A DNA stretch of 64,000 nt, taken from NCBI GenBank assembly GCA_963666575.2, contig CAXXYG010000023.1:1-64000 (forward strand), written 5' to 3'. Both the position numbers and the translations under genes were made by a program. The first letter of the stretch is position 1. Each line of letters starts with the position of its first letter. Below are positions 1 through 9,496 of the stretch, one piece after another. Origin of the DNA: JABMQB01 sp963666575. GTDB lineage: Bacteria; Bacteroidota; Bacteroidia; Bacteroidales; Prolixibacteraceae. Below the pieces are notes generated by a model. It saw nothing but the letters and a program-made list of their open reading frames with translations. It had not been told where the DNA came from and searched no databases.

Positions 1-1007
1 AACGGCGTGATGCAGTCAGGGCTTCGGAAGCTGCTGCTAAATATTTAAAGCAACTTTACTCAGTTTATAAAGACTGGCACCTTGTTATAGCTGCCTATAA
101 TTGTGGCCCGGGCAATGTTAATAAAGCCATCAGGAGGTCAGGTGGAAAACGGAATTACTGGGAAATTTATTACCGTTTACCGCGCGAAACAAGAGGTTAT
201 GTGCCTGCATTTATTGCAGCCACTTATACTATGGAGTATTATAAAACCCACAATTTAGCACCTCTGTATCCCGAAATTCCACTCATTACAGATACCATAA
301 TGGTTTCTGAACTTTTGCATTTAACGCAAGTGGCTGAGAATTTAAATATCTCCATTGAAGGATTGAGAGAATTAAACCCAATGTACCGCACCGATGTGAT
401 TCCGGCAAAAAATAATAAACAATACCCGCTTAGGTTACCTCAAGAATTATTGGCTGATTTTATCGATAATGAAACTGTTATATTTAACCATAACCGCGAA
501 AAATATTTTCCCAACAATACACTGATTCAACCTAGCAGCCGAACAGCAGCACATTATGCCCCTGTTGATATTAAAGGCAAGGAGAAAGTTTATTACAAAG
601 TAAAATCGGGCGATAACGTTGGATTTATTGCCAGTTGGTTTCATTTAAGAGCTTCTGACCTTAGGTATTGGAACAATATTAACCGAAATCTTATCAGAGT
701 AGGGCAAAAGTTAGTAATATATGTTCCTAAAGGGGAGAAGGAAAAATATGAAAAATTTGACAGCATGTCATTCAATGCCAAACAATGGAGTATTGGGAAA
801 TCACCGGGTAATGCTACTACAAAAAAAGCGCCTCAACCAATTGATCCTGACTATATATACTATACTGTAAGGCGAGGGGATAACTTATGGGAGATTGCCA
901 AAAAGTACCCTAATATTTCCAATAAAGACATTATGCTTTTGAACAACATCACTAATGATAAAGGTTTGTTTGCTGGTCAAAAGCTAAAAATCAGGAAAAA
1001 AATCTAA
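1..1007 (+). CDS. Lytic transglycosylase with C-terminal LysM repeats (MltD-like), 5'-truncated
   Basis: The reading frame is open from base 3, so the gene starts outside the window; the GTG at 201 is internal. Bases 90-119 encode AAYNCGPGNV, the conserved end of the transglycosylase SLT catalytic domain (AYNxGxGxV). Three LysM-like repeats follow: a degenerate one at about 315-440, a clear one at about 590-740 (YKVKSGDNVGFIA) and another at about 858-1000 (YYTVRRGDNLWEIAKKYP). Family knowledge: such enzymes cleave the glycan strand of peptidoglycan to 1,6-anhydro products in the periplasm, and LysM binds the glycan. The next genes on this strand look like an O-acetylation pair, which would be functionally linked because O-acetylation blocks lytic transglycosylases. 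The catalytic glutamate is not in the window. Confidence 0.85.
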   Translation, partial: RRDAVRASEAAAKYLKQLYSVYKDWHLVIAAYNCGPGNVNKAIRRSGGKRNYWEIYYRLPRETRGYVPAFIAATYTMEYYKTHNLAPLYPEIPLITDTIMVSELLHLTQVAENLNISIEGLRELNPMYRTDVIPAKNNKQYPLRLPQELLADFIDNETVIFNHNREKYFPNNTLIQPSSRTAAHYAPVDIKGKEKVYYKVKSGDNVGFIASWFHLRASDLRYWNNINRNLIRVGQKLVIYVPKGEKEKYEKFDSMSFNAKQWSIGKSPGNATTKKAPQPIDPDYIYYTVRRGDNLWEIAKKYPNISNKDIMLLNNITNDKGLFAGQKLKIRKKI

Positions 1008-1112
1008 AACAATACACAACAGTTTGTTTAAAAGTATTTCAAATCGGTAGGTTTTACGCCTATCACATTGGCATATTCATTCTAATTTTATATGAGTTGA
1101 CATATAGATTAT

Positions 1113-1580
1113 ATGAAGCCGATAAAATCTTTTATTTTTATTTTTTTAGCAGGAGCGGTCCTATTTGCTATTTCATATTATTCACCTCAAAACAAGGTTA
1201 AATTATGGGGAATGGAATTACGCATTTATCAAATCCCGGAATTTCAGGCTCCGCCCATAAAGCTAATAACTCAAACTGAAATACGCGTAGGCCAACCTGA
1301 TACTTTAATCCGAGAGGAGATTGCTCTTGATACAATCCCTAACTTAATTGCTACACTTCCAAAAACAATTACTCAACTTCCCGAAGTAATAACTGATGTG
1401 CCCAAAGACATAAAATTAACAGTACCGGCTACGGTTAAAAAGAAATTCCTCAACCAATCAAAAAAGCAGATAAACCGAAACAGGACAATCTGGTTAGAAC
1501 AACACAAATTCATGACACACAAATTATTTTACCCAATGATTCAAATAATATTTGGGGGCAACTTAATGAGAAATTATTGA
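1113..1580 (+). CDS. N-terminal fragment of a frameshifted membrane-anchored SGNH protein
   Basis: The ATG at 1113 opens a frame with one N-terminal hydrophobic segment (about residues 5-22), which would be a signal anchor or uncleaved signal. A Pro/Lys/Thr-rich stretch without recognisable domain follows. After about residue 110 the composition changes and the frame stops at 1580. The frame displaced by one base continues the Pro/Lys-rich style (KEIPQPIKKADKPK) and runs without a stop into the SGNH domain downstream. I read 1113-2680 as one gene split at the A-run 1437-1441. Nothing in this fragment alone suggests an independent function. Confidence 0.6.
   Translation: MKPIKSFIFIFLAGAVLFAISYYSPQNKVKLWGMELRIYQIPEFQAPPIKLITQTEIRVGQPDTLIREEIALDTIPNLIATLPKTITQLPEVITDVPKDIKLTVPATVKKKFLNQSKKQINRNRTIWLEQHKFMTHKLFYPMIQIIFGGNLMRNY
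1437..1441 (+). other. Probable single-base frameshift in an A-run
   Basis: Five A residues follow GTT. One more A would join the frame starting at 1113 to the frame open from 1439 to 2680, giving a single membrane-anchored SGNH protein. The frame of the second part has a stop (TAA 1436-1438) just upstream, so the junction must lie between here and about 1510; the A-run 1460-1465 is a second possible site. A sequencing or assembly homopolymer error is the simplest cause; a true mutation or programmed slippage is not excluded. Confidence 0.6.
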
Positions 1581-2680
1581 GTATAAATGACCAAAAAAAG
1601 CCCATTCGGATTTTGTATTACGGTGATTCTCAGATTGAAAACGACAGGATTACTTCTATTTTTCGTAAAAAACTGCAAGACCGTTTCGGTGGGAATGGGC
1701 GTGGATTAGTACCCGTTAAGAGTATCTATAATACTGCCAATAATCTGGTAATGACAACTTCTAAAAACTGGAAAAGCTCATCGATAATTGGAACTAATCG
1801 CTCAAACCTCGACCTTGGATTGTTGTGCGAAGCCTTTAAAACAAAACATACTCAAAACCAATCAGATTCATGTTCGTCGTCGTGGATAAAAATAAATAAG
1901 CTAAATCTTAATAAACTGGAAGGCTATTCGGTAGTTAGTATTTTTTATAAAGCAGATAAAAATTCAGAAGTTGAATTGGAATCGAATGGTGAAAAATTAT
2001 ATACACAAACCCTTGCTGCTACAAACGAAGTAGAAGAAATTCGGTTTAATTTACAAACAACACCCGAAAAAATAAAACTTAAATTTAAAACATCTTCAGA
2101 GATTACAATATACGGTTTGAACCTTGAATCGCCAAATGGAATAATGGTTGATAACATCGCCTTGCGTGGACGGGCGCATCCTTCGTTTACAAAAATTAAT
2201 GCCGACCATTTTGGGCAAATGGCTAAACTTATCGATCCGGCATTTATAATTATGCAATACGGTGTTAATGTGGTCCCTCATATAACCACTAATTATTCGT
2301 ATTACAAAAAAATGTTGGTTAAAGAAATTCAGTATGTAAACGAAATTTTACCCGATGTTCCTATTTTGCTGGTAGGTGTTTCTGATATGGCAAAAAAGGT
2401 AGATGGCAATTTGCAATCGTACCCAAATTTAAAATATGTGATTGAAACCCAGCGTGAAACAGCAATGGAAAATAATTGTGCCTTTTGGGACCTTTTTGAA
2501 ACAATGGGTGGTGAAGGTAGTATGATTGAATGGGCTCAAATGAATCCTCCATTGGGAAATAAAGATTATGTCCATTATACCAATTTGGGTGCTGAAAAAG
2601 TTGGTGATTTATTTGCCAATGAATTTCTTAGGGCTATTGATTATCAAATGGCAACAGTTAGCATAACCAATGGAAATTAG
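1439..2680 (+). CDS. SGNH/GDSL hydrolase-fold protein (putative O-acetyltransferase or esterase), catalytic part
   Basis: The frame is open from 1439 but the first start-like codon is TTG at 1577, with no obvious ribosome site, which supports a frameshifted fusion with the preceding fragment. SGNH motifs are present in order: block I GDS (RILYYGDSQIE) with the nucleophile serine, block III GVN (MQYGVNVV), and block V DxxH (DYVHYTNLG) near the C-terminus. Family knowledge: SGNH proteins beside MBOAT proteins (PatB with PatA, AlgX/AlgJ with AlgI) transfer or remove acetyl groups on peptidoglycan or exopolysaccharide in the periplasm. The stop overlaps the MBOAT start by 11 bases, so the two are translationally coupled. 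The acceptor polymer is unknown. Confidence 0.75.
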   Translation, partial: KEIPQPIKKADKPKQDNLVRTTQIHDTQIILPNDSNNIWGQLNEKLLSINDQKKPIRILYYGDSQIENDRITSIFRKKLQDRFGGNGRGLVPVKSIYNTANNLVMTTSKNWKSSSIIGTNRSNLDLGLLCEAFKTKHTQNQSDSCSSSWIKINKLNLNKLEGYSVVSIFYKADKNSEVELESNGEKLYTQTLAATNEVEEIRFNLQTTPEKIKLKFKTSSEITIYGLNLESPNGIMVDNIALRGRAHPSFTKINADHFGQMAKLIDPAFIIMQYGVNVVPHITTNYSYYKKMLVKEIQYVNEILPDVPILLVGVSDMAKKVDGNLQSYPNLKYVIETQRETAMENNCAFWDLFETMGGEGSMIEWAQMNPPLGNKDYVHYTNLGAEKVGDLFANEFLRAIDYQMATVSITNGN

Positions 2681-4199
2681 CCTGCCATATTTTTTCTCAG
2701 AATTATTTATTTATTCTCCTGAACAGCCTATTTTATATACCCGCCCAATTTTCTGGTTGTTATTTGCCATAATAATGGGGTTGTATTCTTTTTTCTACAA
2801 AAAAAACCCGGTCCGAAACTTTTACCTGTTGGCGATTAGCCTGTTTTTTTATTACAAAACCAATGGGTCATTTATCGCGTTGTTGGTGTTTTCATCGGTT
2901 TTTAATTATGGTATTGGTTTTTTTATAGCTTCTGTAAATAAGAGAGTTACCAAAAAAGCGTGGCTTATTTTGGGTTTATTCCTGAATTTGTTGGTTCTCG
3001 GGTACTTTAAGTATGCTTATTTTTTTAACGATTCGTTTAACCAACTTTTTAAAACCAACCACGAAATTGTTAACTGGTTAGTATTGTGGGAAAATGACTT
3101 GTTCAAAACTACACACGATGTTTCGTCCATATTGCTGCCTGTGGGTATTTCGTTTTATACTTTTCAGGCAATTAGTTACATTATTGATGTGTATAAAAAA
3201 CGCGTTGCACCGGTAAAAAACATTTTCGATTTTAGTTTTTACCTTACCTTTTTCCCGCAATTGGTTGCTGGCCCAATTGTCCGTGCCTCAACTTTTATAC
3301 CTCAACTTTACCAAAAATACAAATTAACCAAACCCGAATTTGGCCATGCGGTTTTTCTGATCTTAAAAGGATTGATTAAAAAAATTATATTTGCTGATTT
3401 TATTGCTGCCAATTTTGTAGACAGGGTTTTTAGTGCACCACTATCATTTTCAGGATTGGAAAATGTATTGGCTGTTTACGGTTATTCATTGCAGATATTT
3501 TGCGATTTTTCGGGTTACACCGATATTGCCATCGGGTTGGCTCTTATAATGGGTTTTAAGTTACCCGTCAATTTTAATGAGCCTTACAAGTCATTAAATT
3601 TATCTGATTTCTGGCGCCGGTGGCACATTTCACTTTCGCTGTGGCTCCGCGACTATTTGTATATTCCATTGGGGGGCAACCGGAAAGGTAAAGGCCGCAC
3701 CTATATCAATTTGATGGTAACGATGCTTTTGGGAGGGCTTTGGCATGGTGCCCACCTTCGGTTTATTATTTGGGGCGCTATTCATGGAGTTGGGCTTGTT
3801 ATTGATAAATTGTGGCATACCCTTACAAAAAATAAGTTTTCAGAATCGAAAATACTTCGTTTTATAAGCCTGTTTATTACCTTTCAGGTTGTAACTTTTG
3901 CCTGGGTATTTTTTCGTGCTGAAAGTTGGGAAAATATAAATCTATTGGCTTATCAATTGAATCACCACTTCTGGGTTGACGATATTTGGGCTCTGTTTCA
4001 AGGCTACAAAGTAACCTTCGGAATAATAGTTTTGGGTTATATTTTGGTTTGGTTTCCTTTTAAAATAAAAGAAAAAATACGCGGATTATTTATACGCACA
4101 CCTCTTTTTCTAAAATTGTTTTTGGTTATTTTTATCATCCTGCTTTTATACCAGGCATCAAGTTCCGATATGCAGGCATTTATTTATTTCAGGTTTTAA
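2670..4199 (+). CDS. MBOAT family O-acyltransferase (AlgI/PatA-like)
   Basis: A polytopic membrane protein of 509 residues, the usual length of the AlgI family. It carries the family's signature stretches: PVGISFYTFQAISYIIDVY, FFPQLVAGPIVR, FCDFSGYTDIAIGLA, DFWRRWHISLSLWLRDY and the catalytic-histidine region MLLGGLWHGA. Family knowledge: MBOAT proteins move acetyl groups from cytoplasmic acetyl-CoA across the membrane to a periplasmic SGNH partner. That partner is almost certainly the gene just upstream, which overlaps this one by 11 bases. Peptidoglycan (PatAB-like), alginate-like polymer or another envelope glycan could be the acceptor. The lytic transglycosylase upstream makes peptidoglycan attractive, but this is inference. 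Confidence 0.92.
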   Translation: MEISLPYFFSELFIYSPEQPILYTRPIFWLLFAIIMGLYSFFYKKNPVRNFYLLAISLFFYYKTNGSFIALLVFSSVFNYGIGFFIASVNKRVTKKAWLILGLFLNLLVLGYFKYAYFFNDSFNQLFKTNHEIVNWLVLWENDLFKTTHDVSSILLPVGISFYTFQAISYIIDVYKKRVAPVKNIFDFSFYLTFFPQLVAGPIVRASTFIPQLYQKYKLTKPEFGHAVFLILKGLIKKIIFADFIAANFVDRVFSAPLSFSGLENVLAVYGYSLQIFCDFSGYTDIAIGLALIMGFKLPVNFNEPYKSLNLSDFWRRWHISLSLWLRDYLYIPLGGNRKGKGRTYINLMVTMLLGGLWHGAHLRFIIWGAIHGVGLVIDKLWHTLTKNKFSESKILRFISLFITFQVVTFAWVFFRAESWENINLLAYQLNHHFWVDDIWALFQGYKVTFGIIVLGYILVWFPFKIKEKIRGLFIRTPLFLKLFLVIFIILLLYQASSSDMQAFIYFRF

Positions 4200-4200
4200 A

Positions 4201-4242
4201 ATAAAAGGAATAAATAAATTAGAATTTAATTATTCCTTTTAT
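4201..4242. terminator. Bidirectional hairpin between convergent genes
   Basis: A 13-bp AT-rich inverted repeat (ATAAAAGGAATAA and its complement) with a 16-base loop is followed by T-rich sequence on both strands. It lies between the MBOAT stop and the stop of the convergent large gene, as expected for a shared terminator. Confidence 0.6.
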
Positions 4243-4250
4243 TTTCCTTC

Positions 4251-7200
4251 TTATTTGAGAGGGTCTGCGCCTAAAGTCCCAAAAAGTTGTTCGATATATT
4301 CTGGTGATTGAACACGGATTAATTCATTTTTAGCATGTTCGAACCTGGCTTTTAAGTTTAATTGTTCCGAAGGAACTTTAAAATTACTCATACTTAAGAC
4401 CTTATCAAGATAATCGATGGTATTTGTCCAAAAAGTGATATCCCTGTTTTGTTTGACTATCAATCTTTCCTTATACCAATCGCTATTCATAACCGATTCC
4501 CGAGAAAATAATTTTCTCACATCAGGGTGTTGCCTGTTTTTACCATTATAGTGGCCCTTAATCATGATGTCTACCAGGGCTTGTAAAGGAGGGCATAACG
4601 CTTCGTAGGTACCATCGCGCATGTACCCTTCAGCTACACGTTTTTGTGTAATGGATAAATTATTTAACGAAGCCACAAACGATTCCATATCCTGTAGTTC
4701 AGGCCGTAACATTTCTTCCGAAAAAACGGCATCGGGATTACTAAATATTCGGCCTAAAAAGTGATGGACAAATTTTAAGGTAATCCGATAACCTAAACGG
4801 TTTGCTTCAATCTCTTCACCATTATATGTGAAATTCTCAACTTTTTCGAGGTATTCGTTTTCTATCAGAAATTTTGGGTCACGTTCTTTTACCGACATTC
4901 GTGAAATTACTTCAGGCATCAATAAGCTAATGTCATGATCGACTTTATATTTTGGGCCCACATTACCTGCAGCCGAAATAAAAGGCTCATAACCTGTTAA
5001 AATATACGATAACAGTGAATTGTTTAAGTCGGATGCTACCAACAAATTATTAAAAGGGCCTTTGGTTAAAGCTCCTTCAGAACCAAAACCTGTAGTTGAG
5101 GGTGATTTTCCGGTTACACTACACATATAATCAATAAATAATTCAGGTAACTCCTGGTAATGAATTGGATTATAAATGGCCAGCGGCGGAACATTGTTCT
5201 CCGGATCTGCCGGATTATTCCGACGTCCCGGAAGGACTGAATTTACTGGTAAAAAGAGCGGTTTATCCAATGGCACTTTTCTAAAAATACGTGTACATGT
5301 TTCAGCCAGGTATTTTTCAATAGGATTAACATAGTCGGGCCTGATTTGTAAATACCTGGGATTCTTTGATCCAACTCCATTTACCAACCGTGGTTCAGAC
5401 GGGATCACAACGTATTCAGGTTTTTTATTCTCCAGAAAGTTATTAATCAGGTCTTTAACCGGTTGTGTGTAGTGGTCAAATCCAATACAGTCTTCTTTAA
5501 TCTCTTTAACTTGGCCTCGGGTTAGAGGTTCAAAATTCGATAAAAAATTATTTGGCTCCGAGAGGTCTTTTTCGCTTTGTTTGTCGTACCCTTTGATGAT
5601 ACAGTCATCGGGGCGCTGAAATAACCTCGACTCGCAATTGGTAAGGAATTTAACACTTTGATTGGAATAATTTGGATTCAAATATGAAAGTTCATCTGCC
5701 TTAATAATAATTGATGCAGTAATATCATCTTCGACCTGGACTTTTTGCGCAGGATAAAAATCCTGGCGTAGCTGAAAAATCCTCCACGATTGATCTGTAT
5801 CGTGGCCAACTCTTAAATAATTAGTTATTAATTTTCGTTTCAGAAATTTTAATTCATTACCAGAGGTGCCGTTAATTTTATCAACCGAAAAATAATCTCT
5901 CCAATGGTATTCCCATTCAGGATGATACCGTCGTTTTGTAATATAAATTAGGTCTTTTATACGTTGAGGAACCGACTGAAGCCATTCATTATATTCATCG
6001 GAATATTCATCTGATGGTGTTAATAGTTTAATTACAGAACCCAGGGTTCTGTTCGAATCGAGGATACTACGCGGTGGTTTATGGTAAACATAAGGCTCCT
6101 TAAAACGGGTTGAAAAATCTTTTTCCATAATTTGGCTTACCAAATCAAAATCTTTTTCAATATCGGCTACAATAACACCACCCTGAATCATTGCATCTTG
6201 AATTGATTTTGAAATTTCGGATTTGCCTCCTCCTGAAACAGTGCAGGGTTTATGGCATAATGTCCCTTCGGCTATTGTGCCGGTTAAATGCCAGTGGTGC
6301 CCGTTGAGCCTCTTTTTCATTTGTATTTTATACCCCGAAGGAAGAATGTAATAGTTGTGAGGTAATAATTTAATTGCTTGAGGTTCGCCGTGTATCATCC
6401 AGGTTACCGATTGTTCAAAAAGATTAAATTGTGCATTTTCAGGCACATAAATAATGTTGTCATACTTTTTATCAATGCCATATCCTTCAGGTTTTATATG
6501 CATAATATGGCTGTAAAGGCCAATTATTTCCTTAAAGGTCATTTTATTAGAAGGCAGCCTATGGTCAAGTAAAAAACTTTCACCCAAGTCATAACTTGGA
6601 AATGCCAATGCTCCGCCGGCATGTTCTTCTTCACATAATCCATATAAATTGGCTGAATAACTAATTTGTGTTTTTACTTCTTTTTTGCAATACCCAAAAT
6701 AGTTGTCGGCAATGATTGTAATCACTACACCTTTTTCATCGCGGGCAGTAATTTTAAAAGCGCCACCATCGTTATACCGTTCGTTTTCATCTTTCCAGCA
6801 CATTCCTTCACTACGCTGCCTTTCAGTAGCATCATCGTAGTGAGGAAGGCCCAATTCCTTTTTCGTTAAATAAATTAAATGTGTAGCTAGAATAACACAA
6901 CCCGTATGCCCTGTCCATTCTTCGGCGTTTAATGCCGAATCGTTCTCAGGCAAATGTGGATCGCCGGCATTTCCAAATATCGATTCAACAAAATCAAGGT
7001 TACTTACTAAATTTCCCGGAGCAAAAAAGCGGATTTCCATCGATTTTTCTTTACTGATACCCGGAACTTCGGGAACCACAACGGGCCTAAGCAATAAACT
7101 AACAAACAATTCTGCTTTTTCTTCCTGGCCAGCGGTGTATGGAAGCCTCATTAACTCTTTGGGTGGATTAAAGGCTGCTCTTAATAATCTTGCAAAAGTT

Positions 7201-7703
7201 ACTTTCGGTACAGCTTTTTTATCGTCAGCAATAGGAAGGCCTCCTTCGCAAACATGAAAAACACCTTTGGTTGTCCGTTTGTCTTCTTTTGGATTATGTA
7301 GAATCCCCTGAGATATACGGTATGATTTTACAATATCTGTTTCATATATATCGGCATTGGGAGGAATCGACAACATTCGCGATAGTCCATGCCTGTCGAG
7401 TATCATGGTATTTATTGGTAAGGCTATTCCTTTCTCGTTAGGCAAATCACTTAAATAATCGTTTATAAATCCTTGAATCCTTTTTCCAATCGGCGATAAG
7501 TGTGAGGATAATAATCGGGCTTTTTCTTTATAATTGTTTAAAAGGGGAGAAGCTATTTCAAGAAACTGAGATGTTCTTTCATCCTTATAGTATGGATATC
7601 CGAGCGCAGCAAGTTTTAAATTAATGTATTGAATCAACTTTTTGTTGTTTACTGTATTTTTGTCAGCATCAATACCAACACCAAATGTTTTATTAATAGT
7701 CAT
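4251..7703 (-). CDS. Large protein resembling PPi-dependent phosphoenolpyruvate carboxykinase
   Basis: A 1150-residue soluble protein without signal peptide or membrane segment. About residue 490 it has a P-loop-like TVSGGGKSEISKS, followed some 20 residues later by DIEKDFD; these resemble the kinase-1a and kinase-2 motifs of PEP carboxykinases. The stretch NYFGYCKKEVKTQIS upstream looks like a substrate- or metal-binding segment. Family knowledge: PPi-type PEPCK of Propionibacterium and Entamoeba is an unusually large protein of about this size that interconverts oxaloacetate plus PPi with PEP, CO2 and phosphate. I base the call on length and motif pattern from memory, not on an alignment; otherwise it is a conserved large protein of unknown function. 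It is transcribed alone, convergent with the MBOAT gene. The start MTINKTFG is the only sensible one. Confidence 0.6.
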   Translation of the reverse strand: MTINKTFGVGIDADKNTVNNKKLIQYINLKLAALGYPYYKDERTSQFLEIASPLLNNYKEKARLLSSHLSPIGKRIQGFINDYLSDLPNEKGIALPINTMILDRHGLSRMLSIPPNADIYETDIVKSYRISQGILHNPKEDKRTTKGVFHVCEGGLPIADDKKAVPKVTFARLLRAAFNPPKELMRLPYTAGQEEKAELFVSLLLRPVVVPEVPGISKEKSMEIRFFAPGNLVSNLDFVESIFGNAGDPHLPENDSALNAEEWTGHTGCVILATHLIYLTKKELGLPHYDDATERQRSEGMCWKDENERYNDGGAFKITARDEKGVVITIIADNYFGYCKKEVKTQISYSANLYGLCEEEHAGGALAFPSYDLGESFLLDHRLPSNKMTFKEIIGLYSHIMHIKPEGYGIDKKYDNIIYVPENAQFNLFEQSVTWMIHGEPQAIKLLPHNYYILPSGYKIQMKKRLNGHHWHLTGTIAEGTLCHKPCTVSGGGKSEISKSIQDAMIQGGVIVADIEKDFDLVSQIMEKDFSTRFKEPYVYHKPPRSILDSNRTLGSVIKLLTPSDEYSDEYNEWLQSVPQRIKDLIYITKRRYHPEWEYHWRDYFSVDKINGTSGNELKFLKRKLITNYLRVGHDTDQSWRIFQLRQDFYPAQKVQVEDDITASIIIKADELSYLNPNYSNQSVKFLTNCESRLFQRPDDCIIKGYDKQSEKDLSEPNNFLSNFEPLTRGQVKEIKEDCIGFDHYTQPVKDLINNFLENKKPEYVVIPSEPRLVNGVGSKNPRYLQIRPDYVNPIEKYLAETCTRIFRKVPLDKPLFLPVNSVLPGRRNNPADPENNVPPLAIYNPIHYQELPELFIDYMCSVTGKSPSTTGFGSEGALTKGPFNNLLVASDLNNSLLSYILTGYEPFISAAGNVGPKYKVDHDISLLMPEVISRMSVKERDPKFLIENEYLEKVENFTYNGEEIEANRLGYRITLKFVHHFLGRIFSNPDAVFSEEMLRPELQDMESFVASLNNLSITQKRVAEGYMRDGTYEALCPPLQALVDIMIKGHYNGKNRQHPDVRKLFSRESVMNSDWYKERLIVKQNRDITFWTNTIDYLDKVLSMSNFKVPSEQLNLKARFEHAKNELIRVQSPEYIEQLFGTLGADPLK

Positions 7704-8167
7704 AGCAATAATTTTATTTTATACTCCGAATAAATAAACAATCAAACTCTCAAGATTCCTATTAAAATACAATATAAAATGTATTTGTAGAAACTAATTT
7801 TAGTTAAAGTATTATAATACGACTAATTTATAACCAATTAAGGAATCAAGCAACATCAAATTATTAAAAAGCAGAATAGAAGTTTTGAATGGCAAGATTT
7901 GTTATCTGCCTTTAATTATTCAATTATTACGGGCGGTTATTATCCTTTGCTTTTCTGAATGCAATACAATGTGGAAAATTAATTAGAATATTTGATTGGA
8001 TCAACAATTCAACATAATTGAACTTATTTTAAAGCGAATTAGTATAAAAATATTCTTGAAAAAAACAACAAATCTACTATGATATAAATACAACTTAAAA
8101 GATATGTAGATATATAGAAATAGCGTAATTTGGTCACAAATTCAAATTATTAATTTAATTATTCAAT
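7704..8167. other. Non-coding divergent intergenic region
   Basis: 464 AT-rich bases separate the divergent PEPCK-like gene and the FadL-like porin gene. I see no ORF of convincing composition, no tRNA and no strong hairpin. It presumably holds two promoters; no perfect TAnnTTTG box was found. A 13-base palindrome TTGAT-TGG-ATCAA lies at 7992-8004. Confidence 0.5.
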
Positions 8168-9472
8168 ATGAAAAAGACTATTATAAATGCAATCTTAGGT
8201 GTATTTTTAATACTGGGAGGATTTGGTTTAACACAAACAGCTCAAGCAACCGATGGGTATTTTGGAGTTGGTTATGGTGCTTTAAACAAAGGTTTGGCCG
8301 GGGCAGGAACTGCATGGTACAAAAACGGATTGATTAATGGAAATCCGGCAGGGAATGTTTTCCTTGGAAAACAGATTAATTTAGGAGTTGGTGTATTTAA
8401 TCCAAACAGGCAATATACTATAACGGGTAATCCTTCAGGAATGCCAGGCACATTTGGTTTAATGCCCGGGACTATTGAAAGTGATTCGAAGATATTTTTT
8501 GTTCCTAATGTTGGCGCCAACTGGATGCTCAATGAGAAAAGTAGTTTTTCGGCAACTTTTTTTGGAAATGGTGGTATGAATACCAATTATCCAACACAAT
8601 CATTCTACGATCAGGGATCACAAACAACAGGAGTAAATCTGGCTCAAATGTTTCTTGGATTAACCTACTCACGAAAAATTGCTGAAAACCACAGCCTTGG
8701 TTTAACAGCCCTTGTTGCTTATCAGTATTTCGAAGCAAAAGGAGTAGCTTCATTTGGGGCTATGTCAAGCGATGCTTCAAAATTGAGTGGAAATGGCAGC
8801 GATAATGGATTTGGAATTGGATTTAAACTGGGTTATATGGGACAAATTACCGATGGTTTAACCGTTGGTGCCAGTTATCAACCAAAAGTAAACATGAGCG
8901 AATTTGACGATTATGCTGGCCTTTTTGCCGAACAAGGAGGTTTTGATATTCCTTCAAACTGGGCAGTTGGTGTGGCATATGAGTTTTCAAACAAACTTTC
9001 ACTGTTAGCCGATTACAAAAAAATTAATTATTCCGATGTTGCTTCAGTTTCAAATAAGTTTGATCCAATGGCATTTGCAACAGCACCTCTTGGTTCAGAT
9101 AATGGAGCCGGTTTTGGTTGGAATGACATTATTGTTTATAAAATTGGTACTGAATATGCCGGTATCGAAAATTGGACATTAAGGGCAGGTTATTCTCACA
9201 CAGATCAGCCTGTTCCTGAAACCGAAGTTTTATTTAACATTCTTGCACCCGGAATTATTCAGGACCATATTACTTTTGGGTGTTCAAAATCGTTTGGCGA
9301 TTCAGGAAAAGCATTACATCTTGCTGTTGTATATGCGCTTCCGGCAAGTGTAAAAGGGTATAATCCAATGGATTTTGATGCTGCTGAGGCAATGCAAGGA
9401 AACATGGTTCCAAATCAAACTGTTGAATTAGAAATGAAACAATTGGAAGTAGAACTCGCTTTTACGTTCTAA
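8168..9472 (+). CDS. OmpP1/FadL/TodX-family outer membrane transporter
   Basis: A 434-residue protein with a signal peptide (MKKTIINAILGVFLILGGFG, cleavage after about residue 27). The mature N-terminus, DGYFGVGYGALNKGLAGAGT, has the Gly-rich hatch typical of FadL, then NGNPAG. The rest alternates short polar turns with amphipathic strands and ends in an aromatic residue (ELAFTF), as in outer-membrane beta-barrels. Family knowledge: FadL-type channels take up hydrophobic compounds such as long-chain fatty acids or aromatics by lateral opening. The substrate here is unknown. It forms a single-gene unit ended by a strong hairpin at 9497-9527. Confidence 0.88.
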   Translation: MKKTIINAILGVFLILGGFGLTQTAQATDGYFGVGYGALNKGLAGAGTAWYKNGLINGNPAGNVFLGKQINLGVGVFNPNRQYTITGNPSGMPGTFGLMPGTIESDSKIFFVPNVGANWMLNEKSSFSATFFGNGGMNTNYPTQSFYDQGSQTTGVNLAQMFLGLTYSRKIAENHSLGLTALVAYQYFEAKGVASFGAMSSDASKLSGNGSDNGFGIGFKLGYMGQITDGLTVGASYQPKVNMSEFDDYAGLFAEQGGFDIPSNWAVGVAYEFSNKLSLLADYKKINYSDVASVSNKFDPMAFATAPLGSDNGAGFGWNDIIVYKIGTEYAGIENWTLRAGYSHTDQPVPETEVLFNILAPGIIQDHITFGCSKSFGDSGKALHLAVVYALPASVKGYNPMDFDAAEAMQGNMVPNQTVELEMKQLEVELAFTF

Positions 9473-9496
9473 AAATATTGAGTCAACAAAATAGTA

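Noticed and set aside
7992..8004. TTGAT-TGG-ATCAA palindrome upstream of the FadL-like gene as a second FNR site
   Set aside because: The half sites are perfect, but the spacer is three bases instead of four, which places the halves on a different helical face; there is no gene context for FNR control.
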